NCBI GenBank assembly: GCA_030323885.1
Contig: CM059186.1
Span: forward strand, 169,431,230-169,495,229
DNA: 64,000 nucleotides
Source: Branchipolynoe longqiensis
Taxonomy: Eukaryota; Annelida; Polychaeta; Phyllodocida; Polynoidae
Reading direction: 5' to 3'
Part shown: positions 42,972-53,644 of the stretch, piece by piece
Position numbering within the stretch: the first letter of the stretch is position 1
Layout of the letters: each line of letters begins with the position of its first letter
Notes under the pieces: generated by a model
What the model was told of the DNA's origin: nothing
The model's database searches: none
Seen by the model: the letters and a program-made list of their open reading frames with translations, nothing else
Program-made: the position numbers and the translations under genes

Positions 42972-44582
42972 GTGGCTAGGGTCAATCTGGTATCGGTTAA
43001 TGTGATCAACCATACTGGAGTATATTATCCTTGTATCCCTGGTGTGTATCTGCTGGTTACCGCAGTGCTACACACCCCATTTTTAGGGCTCCGTGGCGGG
43101 TGGGGAGCGAGGATAATGAACACCTTCTACATAATATGGATATTAAAAAACCCAAACCCAACAACCCCAACAAAAGAAATTTGGAGTCAGACTCCTCCTC
43201 GCAATCCGAGGAAGAAGCTGCAAAAAACAGAAAAAAACGGCAAAGCTTCAAAAGTAATAGAGTCCTGGCCAAGGTTCCTTATCATTGCATCAAGCGATGA
43301 GGGGGCCTTGGCAAAAGTATCACCTTTTGCCATTTTCAAAGGGCTTGTCGGCTTGGCAGGCGAGCCAAAATCTGTAAAGAAATTGAGGAACGGATGTTTG
43401 TTGGTGGAGGTCTTGACGGAGAGTCACTCTAAGTGTCTTCTCAAGTCCAAGACCTTCTGTAACATACCCGTTACCGTGAGTGCGCACAACACCCTAAACT
43501 CCTCCAGGGGAGTGATCCGGTCTCGAGACTTTGAGGGAGTGAGTGATGATGAGATTTGTGAAAACTTATCATCACAGGGCGTTACGGCAGTGAGGAGGAT
43601 GAGTATTCGAAGGAACAATGACTTCGTTCCGACGGGTACTTTCATCCTTACTTTCGGCCGCCCCACCCCTCCACTGTCAGTTAAGGCCGGATACCTTAAT
43701 ATTACAGTTGACCCTTATGTTCCAAACCCTTTGCGTTGTTTCAAGTGTCAGCGATTCGGGCATGGGCAAAACTCATGCCGGAACAAGCTGACATGTGCTC
43801 GCTGTGGTCAGTTTGACCATGACAGCAAGGATTGCAACCTGACCACAGCTTGCATCAATTGTAAGGGGGCCCATTTTGCGTACTCTCGGGAGTGCCCACG
43901 GTGGAAACTGGAAAAGAGGGTTCAAGAAATTAAGGTTCAAAATAATTTGTCCTTCCCTGAAGCGAGGAAATTGGTGGAGGCTACCAACCCAGTCACAGCT
44001 GGAAAATTGTATGCTGTGGCGGTTGGAGGCCCCAAAAGGGCTGTCGCCTGTCATACGGACTTGATGTGGTTGGCTGGGGGGAAACCCACTGCCACCACCC
44101 AGGTCACAAACAAACAAACAAACACACAAACCAACAAACAAACTCAATCGACTATGACACAAACGCCTATCGGCAGCAGCAGTCTGTCGATTGAGTTGAG
44201 CTCTAGGGTGCCGGCTTCCACCGGCCCCGCTCCAGCTCCTGAATTAATCAATAAATTAAATACTGAAAAGAAAAGGGTAGAAAAGGACCATTCCTCGGGA
44301 CGGCTAAAGAAGATCGAACGGCAGCTAGTTCCCACTAGCAATGCCTTCGATCTTTTGGATGAGGACGTGGAGGCCATGGATGTTCCGTCCATGGTCCAAA
44401 CACAACTAAAACGCCCTCCCCCAAAACCCAAGGAGAGAGGCCCGAAAGGGTCTCTGTCCTTAACTCAAACCAAGAATCAGGCGCTGGAAGAAGAGAGCAC
44501 TGAGGCCTCGACTAGTCGAGGTCGCAGTCTCCCCCTCAAACCTAGGGGGAGGGGGAGAACACCTGTCACTGCCCCAAAATGA
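42972..44582 (+). CDS. LINE ORF1, Gag-like RNA-binding protein
   Basis: The 536-residue frame shows the ORF1 block WPRFLIIASSDEG to FAIFKGLVGLAG and PNPLRCFKCQRFGHG, then three zinc knuckles from about residue 256: CX2CX4HX4C twice, and CX2CX4HX5C. The C terminus is Lys/Pro-rich. The first ~90 residues look spurious. A more typical Lys/Ser/Glu-rich N terminus (MDIKKPKPNNPNKRN) lies in another frame at about 43136-43255, suggesting an indel near 43255. ORF1 ends in the ATGA that starts ORF2, so the two are coupled. Confidence 0.82.
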   Translation: MARVNLVSVNVINHTGVYYPCIPGVYLLVTAVLHTPFLGLRGGWGARIMNTFYIIWILKNPNPTTPTKEIWSQTPPRNPRKKLQKTEKNGKASKVIESWPRFLIIASSDEGALAKVSPFAIFKGLVGLAGEPKSVKKLRNGCLLVEVLTESHSKCLLKSKTFCNIPVTVSAHNTLNSSRGVIRSRDFEGVSDDEICENLSSQGVTAVRRMSIRRNNDFVPTGTFILTFGRPTPPLSVKAGYLNITVDPYVPNPLRCFKCQRFGHGQNSCRNKLTCARCGQFDHDSKDCNLTTACINCKGAHFAYSRECPRWKLEKRVQEIKVQNNLSFPEARKLVEATNPVTAGKLYAVAVGGPKRAVACHTDLMWLAGGKPTATTQVTNKQTNTQTNKQTQSTMTQTPIGSSSLSIELSSRVPASTGPAPAPELINKLNTEKKRVEKDHSSGRLKKIERQLVPTSNAFDLLDEDVEAMDVPSMVQTQLKRPPPKPKERGPKGSLSLTQTKNQALEEESTEASTSRGRSLPLKPRGRGRTPVTAPK

Positions 44583-47500
44583 CAGTGACGGGTGGTTCTC
44601 TAATTCAGTGGAATTGTAGAGGTTTCAAGGGCAGCATTGAAGAGTTATCTCTTCTGTGCTGCAACCTCAACCCTCTTGCCATTTGCTTACAAGAAACTCA
44701 CTTGAGAGCTTCTGAGAGTTGTAGTCTTAAAGGCTACATCAATTTTGACAAGTCCGCACCGGATGGAGACCGAGCCGGCGGCGGCTCCTCCATCCTGGTT
44801 AGACGTGATATTGTATGTACACCAGTGGCGTTAGACACAACACTACAGGCTGTAGCTGTTCGTCTGACGCTACATAAGACTATAACTCTCTGTTCCATCT
44901 ATGTTCCTCCGAGCTCCATTCTCACCTTTCGAGAATTGGATGCTCTTGTGAGCCAGTTACCGTCTCCATATTTACTTATGGGTGACTTTAACGGCCACAA
45001 CCCACTGTGGGGAGGGACCACTAGGAACCCAAAGGGCGAGAGGATTGAGGACCTTGTGGACGGTCATGCACTGTGTGTATTGAACGATGGTTCATGCACA
45101 TATTTGCATCCCGGCTATGGAACATACTCTGCCATCGATCTCAGCATTGTAGAACCAGAACTGGCGCTGGACTTTTCGTGGAGGGTCTGGGATGACCTCT
45201 GCGGGAGCGACCACTTCCCAATTATTCTTGATTGGGAAGGGGCATCTCCCGTAGAGCGAGAGAGGAGCTGGCGGCTTCGTAAAGCCGACTGGCCCACCTT
45301 CCAGACCCTATGTCGCGAGGAGTTCACTCCAGACATCAGTGACATCGATGCCTTCGCTGAGATGCTGAGATGGATCGCAGAGAAAACTGTTCCGAAGACC
45401 TCGGCAACTCCCAAGCGTCTGACGCCTCCATGGTTGGATGACGACTGTAGGAGGGCTATTAAGGAACGAAAGAAAGCTCAGCGTAAATTCCACAGGAGAC
45501 CGACTGCTGAAAATCTGGCGCTCTCTAGAATTCTGCGCGCTCGCGCTCGCAGAACAATCAAAGAAGCGCAGAGGCGGTGTTGGAGACGATTTGTTTCTAG
45601 CATCACCAAGGGCACGCCGTTGGGCAAAGTGTGGACAATGATCAGGAGAATCAAACGAAGGGGAGGTGATTCTTCTGTAGTCCACCACTTGAAACACAAT
45701 GGCACCATTCTCACATCACTCGATGAAATAAGTGAAGAATTGGCTCGCGCCTTTGCTGGAAACTCGTCTTTAGCAAACTGCCTCCCGGGCTTTCTGGCCG
45801 TCAAGGAACGCCAAGAGCGAAAGCTCTTGGACTTTTCCTCTGATGGCGAGGAGCACTACAACTCCCCATTCAGTATGGGTGAGTTGAGGTGTTCTTTGGA
45901 AAGCTCGCATGACACAGCAGTTGGACCTGATGGAATTCATTATCAATTTTTGAAACATCTCCCCGAGCCTGCGCTGAGACTGTTGCTTCAACTCTTTAAC
46001 AACATCTGGCAGTCGGGTGTCGTCCCTGCCTCTTGGCGGGAGGCGACAGTAATACCGATTCCCAAGCCCGGTAAAGACTGGAGTGAAGCCAACAACTATC
46101 GTCCCATAGCCCTCACAAGCTGCATCTGTAAAACCATGGAGCGTATGGTGAATAACCGCCTCGTCTGGCTACTGGAGTCAGGACACCACCTGTCCAACCT
46201 CCAATGTGCCTTCAGATGGGGCCGCAGCACCCTCGACCATTTGGTTCACATGGAGACCTTCATAAGAGATGCTTTCCTTAAGAAGGAGCACGTTGTGGCT
46301 GTCTTTTTCGACCTTGAAAAAGCCTATGACACAACGTGGCAGCATGGCATCATGGAGGATCTCCATGCTATTGGCCTTCGTGGCCACCTGCCAATTTTCA
46401 TCAGGAACTTTCTAGCCTTCAGGCATTTCCGCGTCCGCGTCAAGACTACCTATTCCAGCCTACACTCACAGGAACTAGGAGTGCCCCAGGGCAGCATACT
46501 GGCCGTGACCCTTTTCGGGGTCAAGGTCAATGGTATTGCTGATGCTGTAAAGCGAGGGGTCTCCTGCAGTCTTTTCGTGGACGACTTTGTTTTATATTAC
46601 AGCGGTGCTAACATGAATGTCATAGAGAGACAACTTCAACTAAGCATAAATGGGATCCATCGATGGTCAGTTCTGAACGGATTCAAATTTTCCAAGACCA
46701 AAACAGTCTGTATGCACTTCTGCCTGTTGCGTAGAATGCATGCGGAACCGGAGCTGACTCTTGATGGGGATCCCATTAAAGTCGTTGAGGAAACCAAATT
46801 TTTGGGCCTCATTTTCGACGCAAAACTGTCTTTCATGCCACATATAAAGTACCTGAAAACAAGATGCCTGAAAGCGCTAGACATTCTGAGGGTGTTGTCC
46901 AGCTCAGAGTGGGGAGCGGACAGAGATGTTCTGCTCTCCGTGTACCGAACATTGGTTCGGTCACGAGTGGATTACGGAAGCATAGTATACGGTTCCGCAA
47001 GGAAATCGTACATTGGGCTGCTAGACACGGTCCACCACCAGGGGCTGCGCCTGGCCCTTGGGGCCTTCCGCACCTCACCGGTTGAGAGCCTCTACGTCGA
47101 AGCCAATGAACCATCACTTAACAACAGGAGAATCAAACTGGCCATGCAATATGTAGTCAAGATCAAAACTAATGCATTGAATCCTGCACACAATTGTCTA
47201 TTTGAGCAACATGATGAATCCAGGTATGAAGCCAGGCCGAATTACATCCGGCCACTGAGGCTCCGAATGAAACCTCATTTGGAAGCCTTGGGCGTGGATT
47301 TGAACGTGTTGGAGGATGCCAAAGTCCCAGAACATCCCCCGTGGTCGTTGAGGAATCCATCGGTTATCCTCCGACTCACGGAACTGAGGAAGTCTGGGAC
47401 ACATCCACTCGAATACCAAAGACTGCATGCAGAGATTCAAGGGGAGTTTGCAGACCATCTCTCCATATACACTGATGGTTCGAAAGACCAAAGCCGGGTA

Positions 47501-48256
47501 GCTGCTGCGGCAGTCTGCCAACGCAAAAAGTTTGGCGTACGCTTGCCCGATCAGAGCTCGATTTTCACTGCGGAAGCCCGAGCACTCCTTCTTGCTTTGG
47601 AGTGTATCGAGGTATCCAACCACACTAACTATGTTATATACAGTGATTCGTTCTCCTGCCTCCTGGCTGTTGCTGGACTGAAAACAAATCACCCTATTCT
47701 AGCAATGGTCATCTATAAAATGGACCAACTGGCAACGGATGGTTATGACATCCACCTGTGCTGGGTTCCTGGCCATGCCGGCATACAAGGAAACGAACGA
47801 GCTGATCGGGCTGCGAAGAAGGCCCTGAACTGTGATCTTGAACCGTGTCTGATCCCTCACTCTGATCTGAAACCACTAATAGCTACCCACATAAAATCCA
47901 AATGGCAACATGAGTGGGATGAAAATATCAATAAACTTAAAGAAATTGAACCATCTGTGGGAAACCCACCACAGACCCATGCGCGAGGTCGGCGGGACCA
48001 AGTGGTCCTTAGCCGCTGCCGTATTGGCCACTCGTGGCTTACACATGCTTTTCTGCTCAAGGGGGAACCTCCCCCTGAATGTATTGGGTGTCAGTCCCCA
48101 CTGACACTCAAACACATTTTACTCAGTTGTGTTGACTTTTTGGACCTGCGCCAACAATTCTACACTGCAGACAGTATGCGTGACCTTTTTACTAAAGTAG
48201 AACAACAAAACATTTTGGCCTTTTTGAGGGCAGCTGGTCTGTACCGCCTCATATAG
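44579..48256 (+). CDS. LINE ORF2: endonuclease, reverse transcriptase, RNase H
   Basis: The 1,225-residue ORF is uninterrupted. The endonuclease shows WNCRG near the N terminus, QETH at 38-41, GDFNGHNP from 135 and SDHFPI from 210. The reverse transcriptase contains YRPIALTSC, FDLEKAYDT, QGSIL and FVDD at 666-669. The RNase H has acidic residues D966 (YTDGS), E999 (TAEAR) and D1023 (YSDS), then WVPGHAGIQGNERAD. A C-terminal CIGCQSPLTLKHILLSC motif follows. It nicks DNA and copies the element RNA at the target. All catalytic motifs appear intact, so this copy could encode active protein. Confidence 0.93.
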   Translation: MTVTGGSLIQWNCRGFKGSIEELSLLCCNLNPLAICLQETHLRASESCSLKGYINFDKSAPDGDRAGGGSSILVRRDIVCTPVALDTTLQAVAVRLTLHKTITLCSIYVPPSSILTFRELDALVSQLPSPYLLMGDFNGHNPLWGGTTRNPKGERIEDLVDGHALCVLNDGSCTYLHPGYGTYSAIDLSIVEPELALDFSWRVWDDLCGSDHFPIILDWEGASPVERERSWRLRKADWPTFQTLCREEFTPDISDIDAFAEMLRWIAEKTVPKTSATPKRLTPPWLDDDCRRAIKERKKAQRKFHRRPTAENLALSRILRARARRTIKEAQRRCWRRFVSSITKGTPLGKVWTMIRRIKRRGGDSSVVHHLKHNGTILTSLDEISEELARAFAGNSSLANCLPGFLAVKERQERKLLDFSSDGEEHYNSPFSMGELRCSLESSHDTAVGPDGIHYQFLKHLPEPALRLLLQLFNNIWQSGVVPASWREATVIPIPKPGKDWSEANNYRPIALTSCICKTMERMVNNRLVWLLESGHHLSNLQCAFRWGRSTLDHLVHMETFIRDAFLKKEHVVAVFFDLEKAYDTTWQHGIMEDLHAIGLRGHLPIFIRNFLAFRHFRVRVKTTYSSLHSQELGVPQGSILAVTLFGVKVNGIADAVKRGVSCSLFVDDFVLYYSGANMNVIERQLQLSINGIHRWSVLNGFKFSKTKTVCMHFCLLRRMHAEPELTLDGDPIKVVEETKFLGLIFDAKLSFMPHIKYLKTRCLKALDILRVLSSSEWGADRDVLLSVYRTLVRSRVDYGSIVYGSARKSYIGLLDTVHHQGLRLALGAFRTSPVESLYVEANEPSLNNRRIKLAMQYVVKIKTNALNPAHNCLFEQHDESRYEARPNYIRPLRLRMKPHLEALGVDLNVLEDAKVPEHPPWSLRNPSVILRLTELRKSGTHPLEYQRLHAEIQGEFADHLSIYTDGSKDQSRVAAAAVCQRKKFGVRLPDQSSIFTAEARALLLALECIEVSNHTNYVIYSDSFSCLLAVAGLKTNHPILAMVIYKMDQLATDGYDIHLCWVPGHAGIQGNERADRAAKKALNCDLEPCLIPHSDLKPLIATHIKSKWQHEWDENINKLKEIEPSVGNPPQTHARGRRDQVVLSRCRIGHSWLTHAFLLKGEPPPECIGCQSPLTLKHILLSCVDFLDLRQQFYTADSMRDLFTKVEQQNILAFLRAAGLYRLI

Positions 48257-48300
48257 TTCATTAAAACAATTTTTATCAATTAATTCTTTCATTTAAGAGA

Positions 48301-48651
48301 CCAGACGGGATGGCCGAATGAGCTGGAGCGTCCGCCTCCCGTGCTGGTAGATCGTGGGGTCGTGGGTTCAGGCCATGGTCGAGTCAAACCAATGACTTGA
48401 AAATTGGTGCTTGTCACTTCCTAGCCAGGTGCTCGGCATTACTAGGACAGGGCAAGGACTGGTGTGCTCAGTGTCAGGATAATGTGACTGAGTGGGATAC
48501 CAGGTCATGGTCCCGGCGGCCTGGTTTCCCAGTGAGACAGCACTATAAAGTCGCCAGGATGCGCACTGTCACAAGTCGGTACCCGTCCTGATATGACCTT
48601 AGATGTTGCTAGGACGTAAAACAACAACAAACAAACAACAAACAAACAAAC
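48301..48651 (+). mobile_element. SINE family 1 joined to LINE 3' end
   Basis: GGGATGGCCGAATGAGCTGG (tRNA-like A-box region) and GTCGTGGGTTCAGGCC (B box) start a full SINE. Its body is like 815-1145 and it ends CGTAAAACAACAAC then (ACAA)n. It follows the ORF2 stop by only 45 bp, and no separate target duplication exists between LINE and SINE. Confidence 0.8.
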
Positions 48652-48662
48652 GAATTCCGGAA
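48652..48662. other. Target-site duplication, right copy (GAATTCCGGAA)
   Basis: Matches 42603-42613. Confidence 0.85.
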
Positions 48663-49190
48663 CAGAGTTCAGCTTGTTTCCGTCAACCATGATCTCCTCC
48701 TCTCAGGTTCTTGTAGAGTTGGGTTGGTACAGCACCTCCGTCTTCTTGATGTTAAACTTCAGGCCAAACTTCTTTGATGCATCGGAGAAAGCGTCCACTA
48801 TTTTTTGGATCTCTTCAGCAGAGTGGGCAACCAGTGCACTGTCATCTGCGAATAGCAGCTCTCTCACCAGTATCAGAGTAGTCTTGGTCTTCGCTCTGAA
48901 GTGTGTGGCATTGACTAGGTCAGCGCTCTGTCTGGACTGTATATAGATGCCATCCCCGATGTCTCGGAAAGCCTCATCGAGCATTGCTGATAGGAAGATG
49001 GAGAAGAGCGTGGGGGCCAGTACAACCTTGCTTGACCCCATTGGTAACCCCAAACGATTCCAAGACTTCCCCTCCAACACTAATATTTGCCATCATTCCT
49101 GTATGTAGAGCCTCGATCATAGTTGTGAACTTCTCTGGGCATCCATACTTGCTCAGTAGCTGCCATAGCCCGGTCCTCCCGACTGTATCA
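48663..49190 (-). pseudogene. 5'-truncated LINE, upstream part (RT palm)
   Basis: The minus strand encodes FDTVGRTGLWQLLSKYG and VTNGVKQGC in one frame, then VLAPTLFSIFLSAMLD and LLFADDSALVAHS (catalytic FADD) in the next. One frameshift near 49035 separates them. It leads into VDGNKLNSVPEF, continuous with 42602 once the insert is removed. Everything N-terminal to the RT, including the endonuclease, is missing. Confidence 0.8.
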
Positions 49191-49260
49191 AAAATATAAC
49201 CCATATATGCCTAAACATACTAAAAATATAACCCATATAAACAGACTAAAAATATACAGT
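49191..49260. repeat. Remainder of AT-rich minisatellite
   Basis: AAAATATAACCCATATA units identical to 41800-42000. Confidence 0.8.
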
Positions 49261-49489
49261 GATAATTTAGTGGAACATAGGCCTACTTAAGCTTCCTATT
49301 GAATATTTGTGGTACTGAACAATGACTGAATAGAATCACTCTTCAATATAATACCCAATGTCTACTGTTGGTAGACTTGTAGAACTTTATATTACAGAGG
49401 TTAATAAGTATGACTTTTAAAACAATCTACATCTATATAAGTATGACTTTTAAAACAATCTACATCGTCAAAATAAAGTAGGGCCTACA

Positions 49490-49568
49490 TATTTTTAGGT
49501 CATTGTTCTGACTCGGTTGGAGTTTGAAGTGGACCCCATGAGCGGATGCTCCACTCATTCAGCCATTG
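49490..49568 (-). mobile_element. SINE head fragment
   Basis: TAGGTCATTGTTCTGACTCG and GGATGCTCCACTCATTCAGCC match the SINE family 1 head in reverse. The stretch 49570-50360 has no recognisable gene. Confidence 0.45.
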
Positions 49569-50364
49569 GTTTATTGATTGATTGATTGATTGACTGATGA
49601 TGACCTTAGCACTAAGTCGGCTGAAAAGGCTCATAATTTAGAATTGTGGTTGATCCGGCGGGGGAAGTCCGAGACGCTCACATCACCAAGCGGAGCATGC
49701 GCGCTCCCCCACCCACCCCTGCTTGACCCGCATTCGGGCTCCATGCTTCAAACTGCTTTATTCTACCACACCCACCCACCCTCTTTTTTAATGCCACTTC
49801 GTGGGGGTCGGCTCCCGGGCCTACCTCCTCGAGCTCCCAGGTCCTCCCTCTACCATCGGCCGACATCGACCAAGTGGACTGAACTCACCCAGACAATTAT
49901 CATTATCCTGAAAGATTTGAACCTTGTACCACTGTATACCTTCCTCACATAAACCCTCCTTCTCCCACGCCAGTCTTGAGCTTCCTCTGTCCGAATCGGC
50001 CATATTCACGGGGGAAAGTTTGTAGAATCTATTTTGTCAGTTTGGATTTAGAACAACAAAAATACATTCATAACATTCAACGGTTAACCTAAAAACTCAA
50101 AACATGATTCTGAAATAGCCAAATATGTAGGCCCTATCAAATGACAATAACATTTATCCGCACAAGACAGAGCAAAAATTACAAGTGGTGAGACAGTTCA
50201 GTTGTCTTCAGGAAGTTTCAAATTTGTTGATGATATATAGGCCTTACGTTGGATGCTGGTTTGACTTTGGGGTTTTACATCCTGGCAACACATTGGTGAA
50301 AAGGTTGTTAGGCGACATCTTGATAGTGAGTTGTTGGCGAACGCCAACGTTGAGCAACAAAACT

Positions 50365-51615
50365 AATGGCCCTGTCACAATATGATGTAATGAGGTAGCG
50401 TAAGCCGACGTAGGTGAAATTTGGCCATTACGTCGAGATATGTCGAGATACATCGAGATACGTCGAGATACATTACTTGTTCGTTAAACCTACATCGAGA
50501 TACGTCGAGTTATGTTGAGATACGGTGACTCATATCAAGGTTTTGGACATACCCAAAACTTTTGACGTAGCTCGACGTAAAGGCCATTATGTTGGGTTAC
50601 ATTGGGCTTACCTTGCGCTCATGTAATACCCCTGTCACACTACGACGTAACAAGCGAACGTGAGCCTAACGTGGCGATTTTTCATCATTACGTTGATGTA
50701 CGTTGGATTACGTTATGATGACATCATAATGACGTTAGACTGACGTCGAGCTACATCACATTATGTCGTGTTACGTCGAGTTACGTCGAGGTTATGGACA
50801 TGTTCAAAAATGTCGACGTAGCTCGAACGTAAGGGTTTACGTTCGCTGTACGTTCTCTTCACGTTCAGCGAACGTCAATGACGTTAAACGGACATTAGGC
50901 AAACGTTCCTCACTACGTTCCACTACGTTCCACTACGTTCCACTCGTTGACCCACATTATACCCCTGTCACACTACAACGTAATGAGCGAACGTGAGCCT
51001 AACATGGTTATATTTCGTCATTACGTTGATGTACGTTGGATTACGTTATGATGACGTCATAATGACGTTAGACTGACGTCGAGCTACGTCACATTACGTC
51101 GTGTTACGTCGAGTTACGTCGATGTTTTGGACGTGTTCAAAAGTTTTGACGTAGGTCGAACGTAAGGGTTTACGTTCACTGTACATTCTGTTCACGTTCA
51201 GCGAACGTCAATGACGTTAAACGGACGTTAGGCAAACGTTCCTCACTACGTTCCACTACGTTCCACTACGTTCCACTACGTTCCACTCGTTGACCCACAT
51301 CGAACAGGAGAACGTCAGGAGAACGTCAGGAGAACGTGCATTCAACGTACGTTCAACGTCTCATGACGTAGCTAAGGTCACGTAACGTTCTTCTGGCGAT
51401 GGAATAACGTTCATAATGTTCCGTGAGCGTCATTACGTTGACCTCTCTCGTTGAATGATGGTATCACTACGCTTTACCGACGTTACGCTCTCGTCCACTA
51501 CCCTGCATCCACGTTCAACTTGTGCCCAAATTTGGATACTACGCCGAGAAGTTCAACGTTCTTCACGTTCTCCCTACATTGACGTCGTTACGTCGTAGTG
51601 TGACAGGGCCATTAG
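50365..51615. mobile_element. ACGT-rich MITE with internal tandem duplication
   Basis: Ends TAATGGCCCTGTCACA and inverted TGTGACAGGGCCATTA. Inside, two ~330-bp units start ACCCCTGTCACACTACGACG (50630) and ACCCCTGTCACACTACAACG (50955). Each ends in repeated TACGTTCCAC and GTTGACCCACAT. ACGT tetranucleotides are extremely frequent. Confidence 0.7.
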
Positions 51616-51935
51616 GCTTACGTCGAGATACCTTAGACTTCGGTTAGAGCTACGTCGGTCTACGTTGAACTACATCAACTTACAGTAGACTGACAGAGAG
51701 CCGGGAGGAACATGCAACCCACGCGCTGACAACGTGGGGTTATGATATCTCGACGTCGGTCTAAATTGTCTCATATGTGTGTCTAACGTTGAGACACGTT
51801 ACAACTACGTCCACTACGTTGCACTGACGTCCAATTTGGCCCTGAAACGCCAAGAATTGTTACGTATCTCAACGTAAAAAAGTGATTTTTACGTTGGCCA
51901 CTCGCTGGCCTGTTACGTCGTAGTGTGGTATAACC
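51616..51935. repeat. Further ACGT-rich repeat ending in GTCGTAGTGTG
   Basis: TACGTCGAGATACC, GTTGCACTGACGTCCA and a final GTTACGTCGTAGTGTGG look like another partial member of the MITE family. Confidence 0.45.
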
Positions 51936-52193
51936 GTTGCATTGAAGGACCTGTCATATGCTGAAAGACTTTGTGCTTTAGAGCTACCCAGGCTCTATTA
52001 ATAGTAGAGTTATAGATGCGCCAGAGCTGACATGATAAAGACGTACAAGCAAATGTAACATTTTGCAATGGATGCCTAGATCTATATCAGAGAGCGTGTA
52101 TACAGATGAGAGGGACAACTCCCATACTACACCATGTAACAGATGCCGACTGTGGCGCTCCAAGTGGTGGTTGTTGAACAGCTTAAGCATATG

Positions 52194-52620
52194 GGCAAAC
52201 CTCAAGGCATTTTCAATGGCAGTGAGCAATCTTACAGAAAACATTAAATATCTCTAAAACTACAAGACCTAGAAACAAACTGATTGGAATACACATAGAA
52301 AACATGTTTACCAACAAGATTATATTAAATTGATATGGTTAGGGTTCTGGATTTCTATTAATTTGGAATAAAACTGACGTTTTTCACTACGCGTACGGCA
52401 AACTCAAGGCATTGTCAATGGCCTTGAGCAGTCTTCGTACAGAAAAAGTGAAATATCTCTAAAACTACACTACATAGAAACAAACTGTTTGGAACACATA
52501 TAGAAAACATATTTAACAATGAGACTATATTAAATTTACATGGCTAGGGTTCTGAATTTCTATTAATTTTGAATAAAAACAAATGTTTTGCATTGAGCGT
52601 ACCGGCAAACTCAAGGCTTG
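52194..52620. repeat. ~205-bp tandem dimer
   Basis: Two units starting GGCAAACTCAAGGCATT at 52194 and 52397 and a third start at 52604. They contain AAATATCTCTAAAACTACA and TAGGGTTCTG. The stretch 52621-53380 holds nothing I can identify. Confidence 0.8.
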
Positions 52621-53379
52621 TTCAACAATAACCGCCAGGAACGCCACTGTAGCCTGTGTTACCGTTTTTCGCGGGAGTTGTCCCTCTCATCTGTTTATAT
52701 ACATGCTCTCTGTCTATATCAAGCCTCGGTGAATCATTCACTATAGGGGTCTCAGTTTCAAGCTGAGGAAAGAATGGTTTATACAGAATATTAACAATAT
52801 TACAGTAACAGGATAACAAACTTCTGGATTATGCGACCTGCTGAAGTAATTAGTGCGCCATCATGAATGCTTTTAAATCCAGACTGGGCAGACACTGGTG
52901 GCAGTACAGATATAGCCAACACACAGTAGGTCTAGACGATGTATATTTATACTTTGAATGAGTCAAACTTAGCGAGGCCCCAAACTGATACATGCTCTGT
53001 GGCCTAACCGAATCAGAAACATCCTTCAAGCGCTGTAATCAGTGTCAAACATAAATACAATTTATGGTTGTGTCTGAATAAGAAACTACTCCTACCTCTG
53101 ATTTCAGTGGAGCTCTAGCCTGTCCCCTGGCCTTTGCCAGACAGAGGTGCACCACTGTGCTTTGTTGAGTGATTTTCCCATTATTTAACTACTGATATTG
53201 TGTAATTTAAACTTTTAGATTTGTAACTGCTCAAAATGCTTAATTGTCGACAGCTGTACATAGATCCATTTGTCTAAGTAAAACGAATGGACACATGCAT
53301 TTGTTTTGCTTTGGACACCGTTTTGAGCGCATGCGCAGTTGGATTCTAGCTTGGTTCCCTGCCACAGTTGCGTTGACTT

Positions 53380-53640
53380 AATGGGGCTGTCATACCACGA
53401 CGTAATGCGGTGGCGTAAGCCGACGTAGGTGAAATTTGGCCGTTGGGCCATTTTAATTTTGTTGAGGTTCTAACTCGTTGACACAGGTTACAACTACGTT
53501 GGACCTACGTTTCGCCTACATCCACTACGTTGCACTGACGTCCAACTTGACCCTGCAACGCCAAGAATATCTACGTATCTCGACGTAAATAAGTGATTTC
53601 TACGTTCCCCACTCACTGACCTGTTATGTCGTAGTGGGAC
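53380..53640. mobile_element. Short ACGT-rich MITE
   Basis: GGGGCTGTCATACCACGACG at the left and inverted GTCGTAGTGGGACAGGGG at the right. The interior ends with GTTGCACTGACGTCCA, shared with 51616-51935. Confidence 0.6.
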
Positions 53641-53644
53641 AGGG

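Larger units (their letters stand above)
42614..48651 (+). mobile_element. Full-length I/Jockey-like LINE ending in a SINE
   Basis: The element starts ACCCCCGTGGGGAACCGG, carries two ORFs, and ends with a SINE (48301-48651) and an (ACAA)n tail. A single 11-bp duplication flanks the whole. ORF order Gag-like, then EN-RT-RNase H, fits the I/Nimb-like group. The RNase H domain argues against Jockey proper. Confidence 0.85.
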
